This document shows, piece by piece, positions 9,158-18,379 of a DNA stretch of 64,000 nucleotides (the stretch's first letter is position 1; every line of letters begins with the position of its first letter). This DNA comes from Bradyrhizobium sp. Ec3.3 (GTDB lineage Bacteria > Pseudomonadota > Alphaproteobacteria > Rhizobiales > Xanthobacteraceae), in the NCBI RefSeq assembly GCF_000472925.1, contig NZ_AXAS01000029.1, positions 62,001-126,000 of the forward strand, in the 5' to 3' direction. The translations under genes and the position numbers were made by a program. The notes below the pieces were generated by a model. That model was not told where the DNA came from, did not search any database, and was given only the letters and a program-made list of their open reading frames with translations.

Positions 9158-11305
9158 CTACCTCGCCACCCTGCTCTTGTCGCCCCAATAGGCGTCATAG
9201 CCGGTCCAGCTCTCGTCGACGCCATCGAGCTTGATGCGGCCGATGCGGTTGTTCTCGAGCCCGCCGAGATAGAGATAGCCCTTGTGCTCGCGCATCGAGG
9301 TCAGCGTCGAATGCGAGATGCCGGTCGGATCCCACCAGGATTCCAGCGCCTCACCCTGCTCGTTGAACTTCAGCACGCAGCCATGGTTCAGCGCCGGCGC
9401 GAGCCACTCGTCAGCTGGGACCTGCTTGACCATGCGCAGCCGGAAGCCAGGCTTGCGCACGGAGAGATCGAAGGTCGGCGTCCGGATACCGACCAGAGCC
9501 AGCCAGTAGGTGCCGTCGGAGGCGCGATTGATGTTGTCGGGGTTGCCTGGCAGCTCATCGATCAGGACTTCGGTCTTGCCCTTCTTCGGTCCTTCGATCC
9601 AGTAGCGGAAGACCTTGCAGAGCGAGGTGCTCGCGATCAGCACAGACTTGCCGTCATGCGAGACGCAAACGCCATTCGGGAAATAGAAGTGGTTGATGAT
9701 CGTGCGCGTCGTCCTGGTCGCGGGATCGTAGCAGACCACGCGGCCGTTGGGCCGTGCTTCGAGGATGTCGAGCGTGTTGGTCGTCATCTCGTAGCGCGTG
9801 GTGCAGTCGCTGAAATAGATCTTGCCGTCGGGCGCGATGTCGAGATCATCGGCCATGCGCAGGCGGGAGTCGTCGTTGAGCTTGTACCAGGTGCGGTTGG
9901 TCTCGTCGGTGACCTTGAACACGCGCTGGTCTGGCGCGATGCCGTAGACGCCCATGCCTGCCACCGCGACGATCAGATTTTCGTCGCGGTCGAACTGCAT
10001 GCCGAGCGGCCGGCCGCCGATATGGGCGAACACCTCGCGCGTCTCGAAGTTCTCACCCGAGAAGCGGATCACATTGCCGTCGCGGGTCGAGCCGTAGACC
10101 CGGCCCTGGCGGTCGAGGATGACGTCTTCCGGCCCCTCGACCCGGTCGAGCCCGATCGCCTGCGCACGGATCAGCCGATCGTTCTGGGCATAGGGCGAGG
10201 CCGCGCCCGGCTGCACCGAGGGCGCCGGCGCCAACGCCACATAGGCTGGGTTCACGTAGATCTTCTGGATCGCCTTGCCGCGGTTCTTCGACCATTTGAC
10301 ATCGATGCCGACGGCGGCGAGCAGGATCATGCCCGTCACCGCCGAGGTGACGTAGCCGGGGATGCCCATCCGCACGAGGCCGTTGATCAGGAGGAAGATG
10401 ATCAACGCCCCGATCATCGCCCGCCACACCGTGCCCTTGCCGCCGGCGAGCGAGATGCCGCCGAGCACGACCGCGGTCAGAGCCTGGAATTCCCAGCCAA
10501 CGCCGGTCGTGGAATCCGTGCTGGCCTGCCGTGCGGCATAAAAGATGCCGCTCGCCGCGCACAGCGCGCCCGACAGCACGTAGGTCAGGAACAGCATGAG
10601 GCGAACGCGGATGCCGGCGTGCCGCGCGGCCTTGCGGCTCGCGCCGATCGCCGTCAGGTGCCAGCCATAGCGCGAGCGCGACAGGAAGATGTGACAGACG
10701 AGCAGCACGACGAATAGCGTCGCCGCATTGACGGGAATGCCGAGCACGCTGCCGGTGCCGATGAAATCCCAGGCATCGCTGTCCACCGAATTGGTCGCGA
10801 ACACCTGCGCGTAGCCGGTGTTGAGCAAATTGACCGAGGCGCGCAGGATGATCAGCGTCACCAGCGTGGTCAGGAACGGCCGCGTCTTCAGAAAGCCGAT
10901 CAGGAAACCGTTGATGCTGCCGAGCGCGGCGCCGACCAGAAGCGTCGCCACAACGACGAGGCCGACCGGCCATTCCATCACCAAGAGGAAGAACAGCGCG
11001 GCGAAATTGCAGAGGGCGAAGATCGCGCCGACCGACAGGTCGATGCCGCCGCTGATCAGGCAAAATCCCATCGCGAGCGCCACGAAGCCGAACTCGGCGA
11101 ACAGCCGGAGCAGCGACAACGTGTTCTGCACCGATGCGTAATCCGGGATCGTGAGCGCGAAATAGAGCCACAGGCCGATCATCACCGTGAACGGCACGAC
11201 CGGCTCGAACCATTGCTTCAGCAAGAGTTCGGACAGCAGCAGGCGGGGTGAGAACCGCCGCGCCGACATTGTAAGGGACTCTGCAAACGCTTCGATCGTC
11301 GACAT
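9158..11305 (-). CDS. ABC permease (RbsC type) fused to a strictosidine-synthase-like beta-propeller
   Basis: 715 residues, about twice the family length. Residues about 1-335 form a complete RbsC-type permease with roughly ten helices, including the hallmark SGGIDLSVGAI and GGISLAGGKGTVW. After the last helix a basic loop (DVKWSKNRGKAIQK) and a linker lead to a propeller (about 375-710) with strictosidine-synthase-like signatures: IYFSDCTTRYEM, YFPNGVCVSHDGKSVLIAST, ELPGNPDNINRASDGTYWLAL. Basic residues after the last helix put the propeller in the cytoplasm. The frame runs through with no gap, so the fusion is real in this sequence. Expected role: uptake plus processing or sensing of the substrate. 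Confidence 0.85.
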   Translation of the reverse strand: MSTIEAFAESLTMSARRFSPRLLLSELLLKQWFEPVVPFTVMIGLWLYFALTIPDYASVQNTLSLLRLFAEFGFVALAMGFCLISGGIDLSVGAIFALCNFAALFFLLVMEWPVGLVVVATLLVGAALGSINGFLIGFLKTRPFLTTLVTLIILRASVNLLNTGYAQVFATNSVDSDAWDFIGTGSVLGIPVNAATLFVVLLVCHIFLSRSRYGWHLTAIGASRKAARHAGIRVRLMLFLTYVLSGALCAASGIFYAARQASTDSTTGVGWEFQALTAVVLGGISLAGGKGTVWRAMIGALIIFLLINGLVRMGIPGYVTSAVTGMILLAAVGIDVKWSKNRGKAIQKIYVNPAYVALAPAPSVQPGAASPYAQNDRLIRAQAIGLDRVEGPEDVILDRQGRVYGSTRDGNVIRFSGENFETREVFAHIGGRPLGMQFDRDENLIVAVAGMGVYGIAPDQRVFKVTDETNRTWYKLNDDSRLRMADDLDIAPDGKIYFSDCTTRYEMTTNTLDILEARPNGRVVCYDPATRTTRTIINHFYFPNGVCVSHDGKSVLIASTSLCKVFRYWIEGPKKGKTEVLIDELPGNPDNINRASDGTYWLALVGIRTPTFDLSVRKPGFRLRMVKQVPADEWLAPALNHGCVLKFNEQGEALESWWDPTGISHSTLTSMREHKGYLYLGGLENNRIGRIKLDGVDESWTGYDAYWGDKSRVAR

Positions 11306-11362
11306 GATCCTGGCACTCCCAAGCAGCCGGCGTGCAGCAGTGCACGCCGGCCAACGTTCAGA

Positions 11363-12385
11363 TCAGCTCTTCTTGGGAAGTGCGAAGCAGTTAGCGCCGG
11401 AAGCATTGGTCTTATCGAGCCAGACCGGCCGCGTGTAGAACTCGAGGTTGCGCGTGCCGGGCTTATCGCCGAGCATCAGCAGCGTCTCGGCGGCGAACAT
11501 CAGGTCGTGGCCCTGCTCTGTCGCCTTGTAGCTGAGGAATTTGTAGAAATTGCCGGAGTTGACCTGATCGCAGTCGAGCGAGGAGCCCTCGCCGGAGGCG
11601 AACACCTTGACGTCGTCGATCTTGCCGGCATTGCGGATCGCTTGCGCGGCTCCGGATTCCATGATGCCCCAGAAGCCGATTGAGGCGCAGAGGTCCGGAT
11701 GCTGCTGGATCACCGTGGCGGTGATGTTCAGCGCGGTGTTGGCGTCCCAGTTTGCGGCCTGGTTCGAGACCACCTTGATGTTGGTATCCTTGTTCAGGAC
11801 CTCCATGATGCCGCCGACCTGGTCGACGCTGGCCGCCGCCGTCAGCTCACCCTGCACGATCTGCACCTTGCCGGACTTGCCGGACCCGGTGCCGCAGGCC
11901 TTGACCACTTCGGTCGCAAGCATCTTGCCGATCTCGCGCCAGTCGGCACCGACGAAGGCACCGGACTTGTAGTTCGAGGACATGTTGATCTGGATGACAT
12001 GCGTGCCCTGGCTCTCGGCGCGCTTCAGATCCTTCATCAGCAGCGTGACGCTCGGGTTCTGCACGATAAGCACGTCGGGCTTCTGGTCGACCAGCGCGGT
12101 CAGGGCCTGCTGCATCGCCGACGGGTTGTTGTTGGGATCGCGGACGATGAACTTCATGCCGCGCCACTCGGCTTCTTCCTGCACAACCCGGCCCCATTCA
12201 TCGGAGAGGGGAACGCCGAGTGCGATCGGCAGGTATGCAACCGTCTTCCCTTGCAGCGACTTGTCGTAGGACGCGCGAAGCTCACGCGCGGTTTTGGTGC
12301 CACCCTCCTCCTGTGCAGCTGCCAGCATCGGCAGCGCAACAAGGGCCGCACCTGCCGCCGCGATCGTCCAGAACTTCCTATTCAT
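11363..12385 (-). CDS. Periplasmic sugar-binding protein of the ABC importer
   Basis: 340 residues. Signal peptide MNRKFWTIAAAGAALVALPM with cleavage after AAA. The mature protein is a type I periplasmic binding fold (Peripla_BP_4): GKTVAYLPIALGVPLSDEWG, then PDVLIVQNPSVTLLMKDLKR, the second-lobe KVVSNQAANWDANTALN and the DVKVFASGEGSS strand. It delivers the ligand to the two permeases encoded on either side. Directly upstream of the permease fusion (57-base gap) and downstream of the first permease in the same operon. Confidence 0.92.
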   Translation of the reverse strand: MNRKFWTIAAAGAALVALPMLAAAQEEGGTKTARELRASYDKSLQGKTVAYLPIALGVPLSDEWGRVVQEEAEWRGMKFIVRDPNNNPSAMQQALTALVDQKPDVLIVQNPSVTLLMKDLKRAESQGTHVIQINMSSNYKSGAFVGADWREIGKMLATEVVKACGTGSGKSGKVQIVQGELTAAASVDQVGGIMEVLNKDTNIKVVSNQAANWDANTALNITATVIQQHPDLCASIGFWGIMESGAAQAIRNAGKIDDVKVFASGEGSSLDCDQVNSGNFYKFLSYKATEQGHDLMFAAETLLMLGDKPGTRNLEFYTRPVWLDKTNASGANCFALPKKS

Positions 12386-12447
12386 GGAATCCTCCTCATC
12401 CTGTTTGTTGATTATCGAAACGGGATGCCGTTGACCGGCACTCCTCG

Positions 12448-13473
12448 TCAGTCACCTTGCCGTGCCGTCTCCTCGTCCCGCGGATGCAGGAAGTTGTCGA
12501 GCACGATGGCAGCGAGCAGCACCACGCCCTTGATGATGTTCTGCACCTCGCTGTTGACGTCCATGATGGTGAAGGCGTTGAGCAACGTGCCGATCAGGAC
12601 GCAGCCGACCACGACGGAGAACACGCTGCCACGCCCACCGATCAGGCTGACGCCGCCGATGACGACGACCAGCACGACGTCGAAGATCATGGTGCCCTGC
12701 GTGATCGCCATCTGCATGCTGCCTGTCGTGCCGACCCATACGAGGCCGGCAAGCCAGGCGAGGAAGGCGACCAGCGCATATTCGAGGACGATCAGCGGCC
12801 GCAACGGAATGCCGGTCAGCCGCGCCGCTTCAGGGTTGTCGCCCTGCGCATAGATGAAACGGCCGATCGAGGTGCGCGACAGGAACAGGTGCATCGCGAT
12901 CGCGGAGACGGCGAACACCAGGATCGGCACGGGAATGCCGAACAACCGTCCGGCGCCAGCGAACATCAGTCCCGGCGCGTCCTTCGGCGCATAGACCACC
13001 CAGGCCGGCGCGAGCCAGAACGCGAGCCCGTAGATGACGAAGCCCGCGGCAAGCGTCACGAACAACGGCGGCGCCTCCACGAACGCAACCATGACGCCGT
13101 TGATCACACCGATCAGGAGCGCGATCGCAAGCGCCAACAGGACAGCGGCCTCGACCGGCATGCCGCGCTGCATTTCGATCAGCCCGATTGCCCAGCTGCC
13201 CGCCAGAGTCGCGACTTCGCTGAGATCGATGCCGCGGCTGATCACGATCAGCCCCATGCCGAGCCCAAGCACGCCGAGGATGGAAATGCTTCGCAACAGA
13301 TTGAGCAGGTTGGAAATGGTCGCAAAGCCGTTCAGCGTGAAGCCAAACACGATCAGCAGCACGATCGTGATCAGGAGGACGATCTGCTCCTGGTTGGGCC
13401 TGGCGATATTGAAGGCGATGCGAGGGGTGGTGGCCGGTACAGCAACACTGCGCGATGCCAGAGGCCACCGCAT
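12448..13473 (-). CDS. Sugar ABC importer permease (RbsC type)
   Basis: 341 residues with eight to ten membrane helices and the family signatures ISRGIDLSEVATLAG, IGVINGVMVAF and VVIGGVSLIGGRGSVF. I chose MRWPLASRS at 13473 because a strong GGAGGA sits six bases upstream; an open frame 60 bases longer lacks a ribosome site. First gene of the operon, followed by the binding protein. Together with the N-terminal half of the fusion protein it would form a heterodimeric channel. It has no propeller of its own. Confidence 0.92.
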   Translation of the reverse strand: MRWPLASRSVAVPATTPRIAFNIARPNQEQIVLLITIVLLIVFGFTLNGFATISNLLNLLRSISILGVLGLGMGLIVISRGIDLSEVATLAGSWAIGLIEMQRGMPVEAAVLLALAIALLIGVINGVMVAFVEAPPLFVTLAAGFVIYGLAFWLAPAWVVYAPKDAPGLMFAGAGRLFGIPVPILVFAVSAIAMHLFLSRTSIGRFIYAQGDNPEAARLTGIPLRPLIVLEYALVAFLAWLAGLVWVGTTGSMQMAITQGTMIFDVVLVVVIGGVSLIGGRGSVFSVVVGCVLIGTLLNAFTIMDVNSEVQNIIKGVVLLAAIVLDNFLHPRDEETARQGD

Positions 13474-13569
13474 TTGTTTCCTCCCACTCTTATTTTGGTT
13501 GCGAGTGTAGGAGCGGCAACCAGTATTCGTCAAATATATTTCTCAAATGCGAGCAGATCACGCTCTCGC

Positions 13570-13591
13570 GATCATCGCATCGTCGATGATC
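13570..13591. promoter_or_regulatory. Inverted repeat upstream of the ABC importer operon
   Basis: GATCATCG (13570-13577) and CGATGATC (13584-13591) form a perfect 8-base dyad with a 6-base spacer, about 100 bases upstream of the first importer gene. The surrounding DNA (13530-13620) is unusually A+T rich for this genome and contains repeated TCAAAT/TTTGAT words. This is the likely promoter/operator zone of the operon; the regulator is not in the window. Nothing else is seen in 13474-13743. Confidence 0.4.
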
Positions 13592-13743
13592 AGCGTTTGA
13601 TACTTAGTTTGATTTGACGCGATGAAAATCCCTCTTCGCGGCGAGTAAAATCCGAAGTGGCGATTGTCACAACCAAAAGATGAGGATTTCCATGAAGCGG
13701 CATATTGCACGACGCAACAATCTCGTTGCCGCGAAAAGCGGCA

Positions 13744-14199
13744 TCAGGTCAGCGGACTCTTTGACGGCCCGGGCACGCGTGGCGGACGCGGGCGCGAACG
13801 GCTGTCCATCGCTTTCGGCAGCTTGTCCGGCTTGAGCTTGACGACCGCGCATTTGGCGTCCGTCGCCGGCACCTCGTTCTGGCTGTAGATCAGCGTCGCC
13901 TCGAACAGCACTTCGGGCGCCTCGTTGGCGTGTCCGGAACAGGTCGCCATCGCGCCCGTGCAGATGCCGGACAAATTGACCTCGACCTCGTCGGGACCGA
14001 ACACCGTCGGCATGCCGTCGGTATGGCGGCGGGTGGTCAGCACCGCGGTGAAGCGATCCTGATCGACCTGGTAGGATCCGCCATAGGTGAAGAAGCTGTC
14101 GCTGCCCGATATCCGGCCCTGCGCAAGATGCACGATCCCGGTCCCCTGGCCACCATGCGAGGTCCTGAACCATGCAGCGTATTTGCCGTCTTTCAGCAT
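13744..14199 (-). CDS. GrlR-family regulatory-like protein
   Basis: 151 residues beginning MLKDGKYAAWFRTSHGGQGT. The pattern of this start, then IVHLAQGRISGSDSFFTYGG, RFTAVLTTRRHTDGMP and the C-terminal SGHANEAPEVLFEATLIYSQ, matches the short beta-rich GrlR family, whose founding member represses a type III secretion regulator in enteric pathogens. Non-pathogen copies have unknown roles. The last 40 residues are a basic, Pro/Lys-rich extension beyond the core. The frame is open further upstream, but that part is Arg/Pro-rich and not protein-like. 14200-14458 holds no other gene, apart from decayed AraC sequence near its right end. Confidence 0.7.
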   Translation of the reverse strand: MLKDGKYAAWFRTSHGGQGTGIVHLAQGRISGSDSFFTYGGSYQVDQDRFTAVLTTRRHTDGMPTVFGPDEVEVNLSGICTGAMATCSGHANEAPEVLFEATLIYSQNEVPATDAKCAVVKLKPDKLPKAMDSRSRPRPPRVPGPSKSPLT

Positions 14200-14458
14200 G
14201 GAAAACACCCGCAATAAACGTCGCGCGTATTTGCTACCAAGTCTAGGGCGCGACAATGGCCGATCGCGCGGCCGTCCCGCGACGGTTAACACTTCCGAAA
14301 GCAAATCATATAAATTGCGGTTATCGCGGCCGCGAGGGGCGCCCCGAGAGGCGCCGCCAGGAACGACCGCCTCTCCATCCTCGGCTCTTGATCTCGGGTG
14401 ACCACCAGCTTCCACATGTCAGTCCTGCATTGCGATTTGCGCGAGCTTCTCGTCACGT

Positions 14459-15208
14459 ATGACCATCGCGATAAGCACGCTCGGAGATGCGCTGAAGCGC
14501 GCCTCCCGCTACAGCCGCATCACCAATGAGGCCGTCGTGCTCCAGTATCAGGAGGCGCGCGAACCCAAACTGCGCCTGGTCTATTCGGGAATTCCACGCC
14601 ACGCCGACCTGCAGCAGATTGAATTCTGCATCGTCGCAGTGGTTCGCGTATCTCGCGCGTTGAGTGGCCGCAAGTTCGTTCCCAAACACGTATCCATCAG
14701 CCACATCCGTCCACGAGGCTCCGCGAAGTTTGCCAGGGCTCTCGGGAAAGGCGTCGAATTCGGCAGCGAGGTCGATGAGATCGATTTCCCGGCCGGCTCG
14801 GCGGAGTGGACACTGGTCAATGCCGACGCGCGACTCAACAAAATCCTGCTCAAGACCTGCGAAGAGAGCCTGACTTCCCGCACGCCCAACGCCGGCAGGT
14901 TCCGCACCACCGTCGAGAATACGATCTCTCCCTTGCTTCCGCACGGCCAAGCCAAGGCGAGTGTTGTCGCCAGGAAGCTCGGGATGAGCGAGCGGACGCT
15001 GGTGCGGAGGCTTGCCGAGGACGGCGTGACCTTTACCGAGATCCTGCAGCAACTCAAGGCGAGCCTGGCCGTCCGCTATTTGGATGAAGATGGCATGTCG
15101 ATTTCGAGGATCGCCTGGCTTCTCGGTTTCGAGGAGGTGAGCTCCTTCAGTCACGCCTGCCGACGGTGGACGGGCAAGTCACCCCGGGAGCTTCGGCTTT
15201 CGGGCTGA
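14459..15208 (+). CDS. AraC-family regulator, N-terminally truncated
   Basis: 249 residues, where OruR/ArgR-like AraC proteins normally have about 330. It begins at STLGDALKRASRYSRITNEA, the middle of the usual arabinose-binding-like N-terminal domain, so roughly the first 80 residues are missing. The C-terminal DNA-binding domain is intact: AKASVVARKLGMSERTLVRRL as the first HTH and ISRIAWLLGFEEVSSFSHA as the second, then RRWTGKSPRELR. Just upstream (about 14390-14458) another frame reads SFHMSVLHCDLRELLVTY, which fits the missing family segment, so a frameshift has probably cut the gene. Its end overlaps the converging cyclase gene by 58 bases. Confidence 0.75.
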   Translation: MTIAISTLGDALKRASRYSRITNEAVVLQYQEAREPKLRLVYSGIPRHADLQQIEFCIVAVVRVSRALSGRKFVPKHVSISHIRPRGSAKFARALGKGVEFGSEVDEIDFPAGSAEWTLVNADARLNKILLKTCEESLTSRTPNAGRFRTTVENTISPLLPHGQAKASVVARKLGMSERTLVRRLAEDGVTFTEILQQLKASLAVRYLDEDGMSISRIAWLLGFEEVSSFSHACRRWTGKSPRELRLSG

Positions 15209-17290
15209 TGATCCATCGTCGATTCGCTGGCGGCGGAGAGCCGGCGGACGTGGAATTGCGCAACGCCGTCGCCCGGATATTGCCGGAGAAGCGCGGCGAT
15301 GTCGGCCACGGCCGTTGGCCGGTCCTCTTCCAGAAGCCGGTCGATGTCATCCCAGCGCTGGCAGAAGGCTAATTCCGCGGCGACGTCGCCTGTGCGCTCG
15401 CATCTGAGCTCGAAGATCGTCACGGCCTGCGCAAATCCCTTCGGCCTGATCCGGTCCACCTTGCGAAACACGAAATCAGACTCCGCGCGCTCCTTGACGG
15501 CCTCGCTGACCAGCATTTGCGTTCCGTAGCTCTTGTTGAGCTGCTCCAGCCGCGCCGCAAGATTGATGGTGGCGCCGAGCGCGGTGTAATTCATGCGATC
15601 CGACGAGCCGATATTGCCCACCACCGCATCTCCGGTGTGCAGGCCGAAGCGGGTCTCGTAAGGCGGCCATCCTTCCGCTGCGAAAGTCTCGTTCAACTCG
15701 GTTGACGCAGGCAAGAGCGGCCCGGCAGGCATGCCTCACGTGGTCTGGATCATCCGCAGGCGCATTCCAGAACGCCATCACGGCGTCGCCGATGAACTTG
15801 TCGATGGTGCCGTGGTGATCCATGATCATCGACGACAGCGCCGCGAAATAGCGCGAGGTATAGATCATCACGCGCGAGGGGTCGGCGCGTTCGGTCTTCG
15901 CGGTGAAATCGGCAACGTCCGTGAACATCACGGTGATCTCACGCCGCGTCCCGCCGAGGCTGAGCGACGATCCGGACTGGATCAATTGGCGCACGATCTG
16001 CCGCGGGATGAAGCTCGCGAAGCTGCGCACCACGCTGCGCATGGTGAATACCGAGCGGCCGAGCTCTTCGATCTCTGTGATAACCGAGTGAACGCGCGGG
16101 CGCTCGGCGATCTCGAAGCGCTGGATCTCGTCGGTCTCGCGCGCGAGCTTGCGCAGGGGCCGCGCCATCAGAGACCCCAGCCAGAACGCAAACGGCAGAG
16201 TGGCACCGACGAAGGCGATCGCCAGCGCGAACAGCGCCCGCCGCTCGGCGATGATCCGTGAGAAGAACTCGTCGGGCGGCGCCATCACGGCGAGCCTGAC
16301 GTCGGCCTCGCCGGTGGTCTTGATCGGATGAAACGCCACGGCGTAGGTCCGCCCACCCGGCCCCGCGAAGAACTGCTGCGCCGGCGCGCCGCCGCGCCAT
16401 GCGTGAACCGCCTCGACGAGGCCGGGAAGCCCGATCGCGTCCAGCGCCGGCAGATCGTTGCCGGGCCCGGACCTGTCCTTCATCAGCCGACGCATGTCGG
16501 GATGGCCGACGATCCGGCCCACGTCATTGAAGAGGAAGGTCAATCCGGATTCCCCGAGCCGCTGCTCCGCCAGCATCTCCTCGAAGCGGTTGAGCAGCAC
16601 GTCTGCAGCAACGACGCCGGCCCTGCCCTGCCTGAGCGGCATGCGCAGCGTATAGCCGGGCTCGCCGGTCGCGTAGAAGATGTAGGGCCCGGTGAGGAGC
16701 GTCTGGTTATTTCCCAAGCCCTCGACGTACCAGGGCCGCAACCGCGGATCGTAGTCGGCCGGTCCCGCACGTTCGGCCACCGCGAACAGAGCTTCGGAGA
16801 GAAAGGTCGTTCGCGACGGCGCACCGGGTGCGATCACGACGAGCCGGAATGCGGCGCTGTCGTCGACAGCGAGGCTCTCCCTGAAGGCTGGCCGCGCGCG
16901 GTCGATGACGTCCATCTCGAGGAACGATCCCTCATCATAGCCGACATAGAGATTGAAGAGCTGCGGATTGTTGCGCAGCATGGACGCCAGCACGGCGTAG
17001 AGCCGCGGATTGTCCGCGACGCCTGCTGCCTGGATCGAGGGCAGCCCTGCCAGAACCCCGAGATTGTCCCGTACCGTCTTGAACTTCTCGTCGATGTGGT
17101 CGGCGCTGAGCTGGGCCGCCTTCTCAATGAAGCTGCTTGCCGCGGCCCGGGTGATCGCGGTAACGCGCGCAAAACTCAAATAGACCAGCGTGAGGCCGAC
17201 GATCAGCACCACCGCGACGAACACGGCGATGATCGAGGCCCGGAAGCCGATCCGGAACGGGCGGGTGGACTGGTCCGCGAAAAACTTCGT
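15151..17290 (-). pseudogene. Class III adenylate/guanylate cyclase with Cache-type sensor, frameshifted
   Basis: The protein would have an N-terminal helix (VVLIVGLTLVYLSFA), a Cache-like periplasmic domain (YVGYDEGSFLEMD, DPRLRPWYVEGLG), a second helix, a HAMP segment and a class III cyclase domain. The catalytic domain starts in one frame (EITVMFTDVADFT, KFIGDAVMAFWNAP) and continues in another (TRFGLHTGDAVVGNIGSS, NYTALGATINLAARLE); the switch lies near 15700, where one extra C (CAACCGAG) explains it. At the 5' end the expected start is an ACG at 17288-17290, six bases after GGAGGG; the next possible start is GTG at 17224. Continuous frames are 15476-17224 and 15151-15732. Probably inactive unless these are sequencing errors. 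Confidence 0.8.
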
Positions 17291-17302
17291 GGCGCCCTCC
17301 CT

Positions 17303-18319
17303 CTAATACTTGCGCACGATCGGCTTCGGCGCCGCTGGCTCTGGCGGCGCCGGCGACACGGCAAAGGTAACCCACGCCGTCCAGGTGTTGGTGCGGTTCT
17401 CGACGTCAAGATCTTTGTAGCCACGGACGTTGAGATAGCCTTGGTAGCCTTCAGATAGCGGAATGATAAATCCAATCTGCGGGCCGAGGCCGATCGCCCG
17501 CCCTCTGAAGCCGCCGAGCTTCGCGCCCGGACCGGTGTCATCGGTGAGCTGCTGGAAGAAGTAACCGGCCACGCCAATCTGCACGTTCTTGCTGATGAAC
17601 TGCGAGGCCGCCCACTCGACGTGGAAGTCGATGCCGTTCTGGTACTGAAGGAACGGATTCATGAAGCTGTAGGTGAGCCCGCCGACGACCGAGAACTCGT
17701 GCCCGGTCTTCAGGTCGAGATAGGTGTAGCCGGCGCCCGCATCGACAGCCGGAAAGCCGAAGCTCAAATTGGCCAGGCGGATGGGATCGTAAGTGCCGCT
17801 CGGGATATTGCCGGTGACGTAGACCATCTCATTGTGGACACCTTGATTCCATTTCAAGCTCCCCTGATAGAACACGTCGGTCAGCGTCGTGCGATTGTCG
17901 CTCGCAGTCCCCGAGATGGTATTTCCCCTCGGCCCGGTCAACGAAGCGTCAATGCCGACGCCGACATTTCCGGGCGCCGTGAGCACGGTGAAGGCAGCCT
18001 GTCCACCGAGCACGGGCATCGGCGAGGTGTAGGTGATGCCCTGCACGAGTGCGTCGGCATGGGCATTGATGCCGGCGACGACCGAGCCGCGCACGCCGTT
18101 GCTGGTGACGAAGTTTTGCCCCGCCCCGGCATTGCCCTGGAGATGGAGATAGATCGTCGAGTAGGCCCACCCCGGCACCGTGGGCACAGCGGCGAGGCTG
18201 CCGAAGATGCCGGGCAGCCAGAAGCTGACGCCGCCGGAGTCGGCAAGAGCGGGCTGAGCCGCGAAGCCGCTCGCTGCGAGCGCTACCACCAGCGCAGCCT
18301 GTCGGATTTGTACCGCCAT
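17303..18319 (-). CDS. Outer-membrane SphA / MetA-pathway transporter-like protein
   Basis: About 338 residues. After a Sec signal (LVVALAASGFAAQPALA) the protein is rich in alternating beta strands with Gly/Asn/Tyr, for example SGGVSFWLPGIFGSLAAVP, AYSTIYLHLQGNAG, AGAGYTYLDLKTGHEF and GLGPQIGFIIPL, and it ends in PPEPAAPKPIVRKY. This is the pattern of the SphA-like putative phenol-pathway outer-membrane family, thought to be hydrophobic-compound channels. Three in-frame ATGs exist (18370, 18337, 18319); I chose 18319, MAVQIRQAA, because it gives a normal signal peptide after GGGGAAAC. Last intact gene of the long minus-strand run. Confidence 0.75.
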   Translation of the reverse strand: MAVQIRQAALVVALAASGFAAQPALADSGGVSFWLPGIFGSLAAVPTVPGWAYSTIYLHLQGNAGAGQNFVTSNGVRGSVVAGINAHADALVQGITYTSPMPVLGGQAAFTVLTAPGNVGVGIDASLTGPRGNTISGTASDNRTTLTDVFYQGSLKWNQGVHNEMVYVTGNIPSGTYDPIRLANLSFGFPAVDAGAGYTYLDLKTGHEFSVVGGLTYSFMNPFLQYQNGIDFHVEWAASQFISKNVQIGVAGYFFQQLTDDTGPGAKLGGFRGRAIGLGPQIGFIIPLSEGYQGYLNVRGYKDLDVENRTNTWTAWVTFAVSPAPPEPAAPKPIVRKY

Positions 18320-18379
18320 ATCGTGTTTCCCCATTTTGTCATCATTCACCCAACCTCTCCAAACGACCATGCGACCCCA

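Noticed and set aside
9284..10717. 477-residue plus-strand frame opposite the permease-propeller fusion
   Set aside because: Shadow frame; the minus strand has continuous family signatures.
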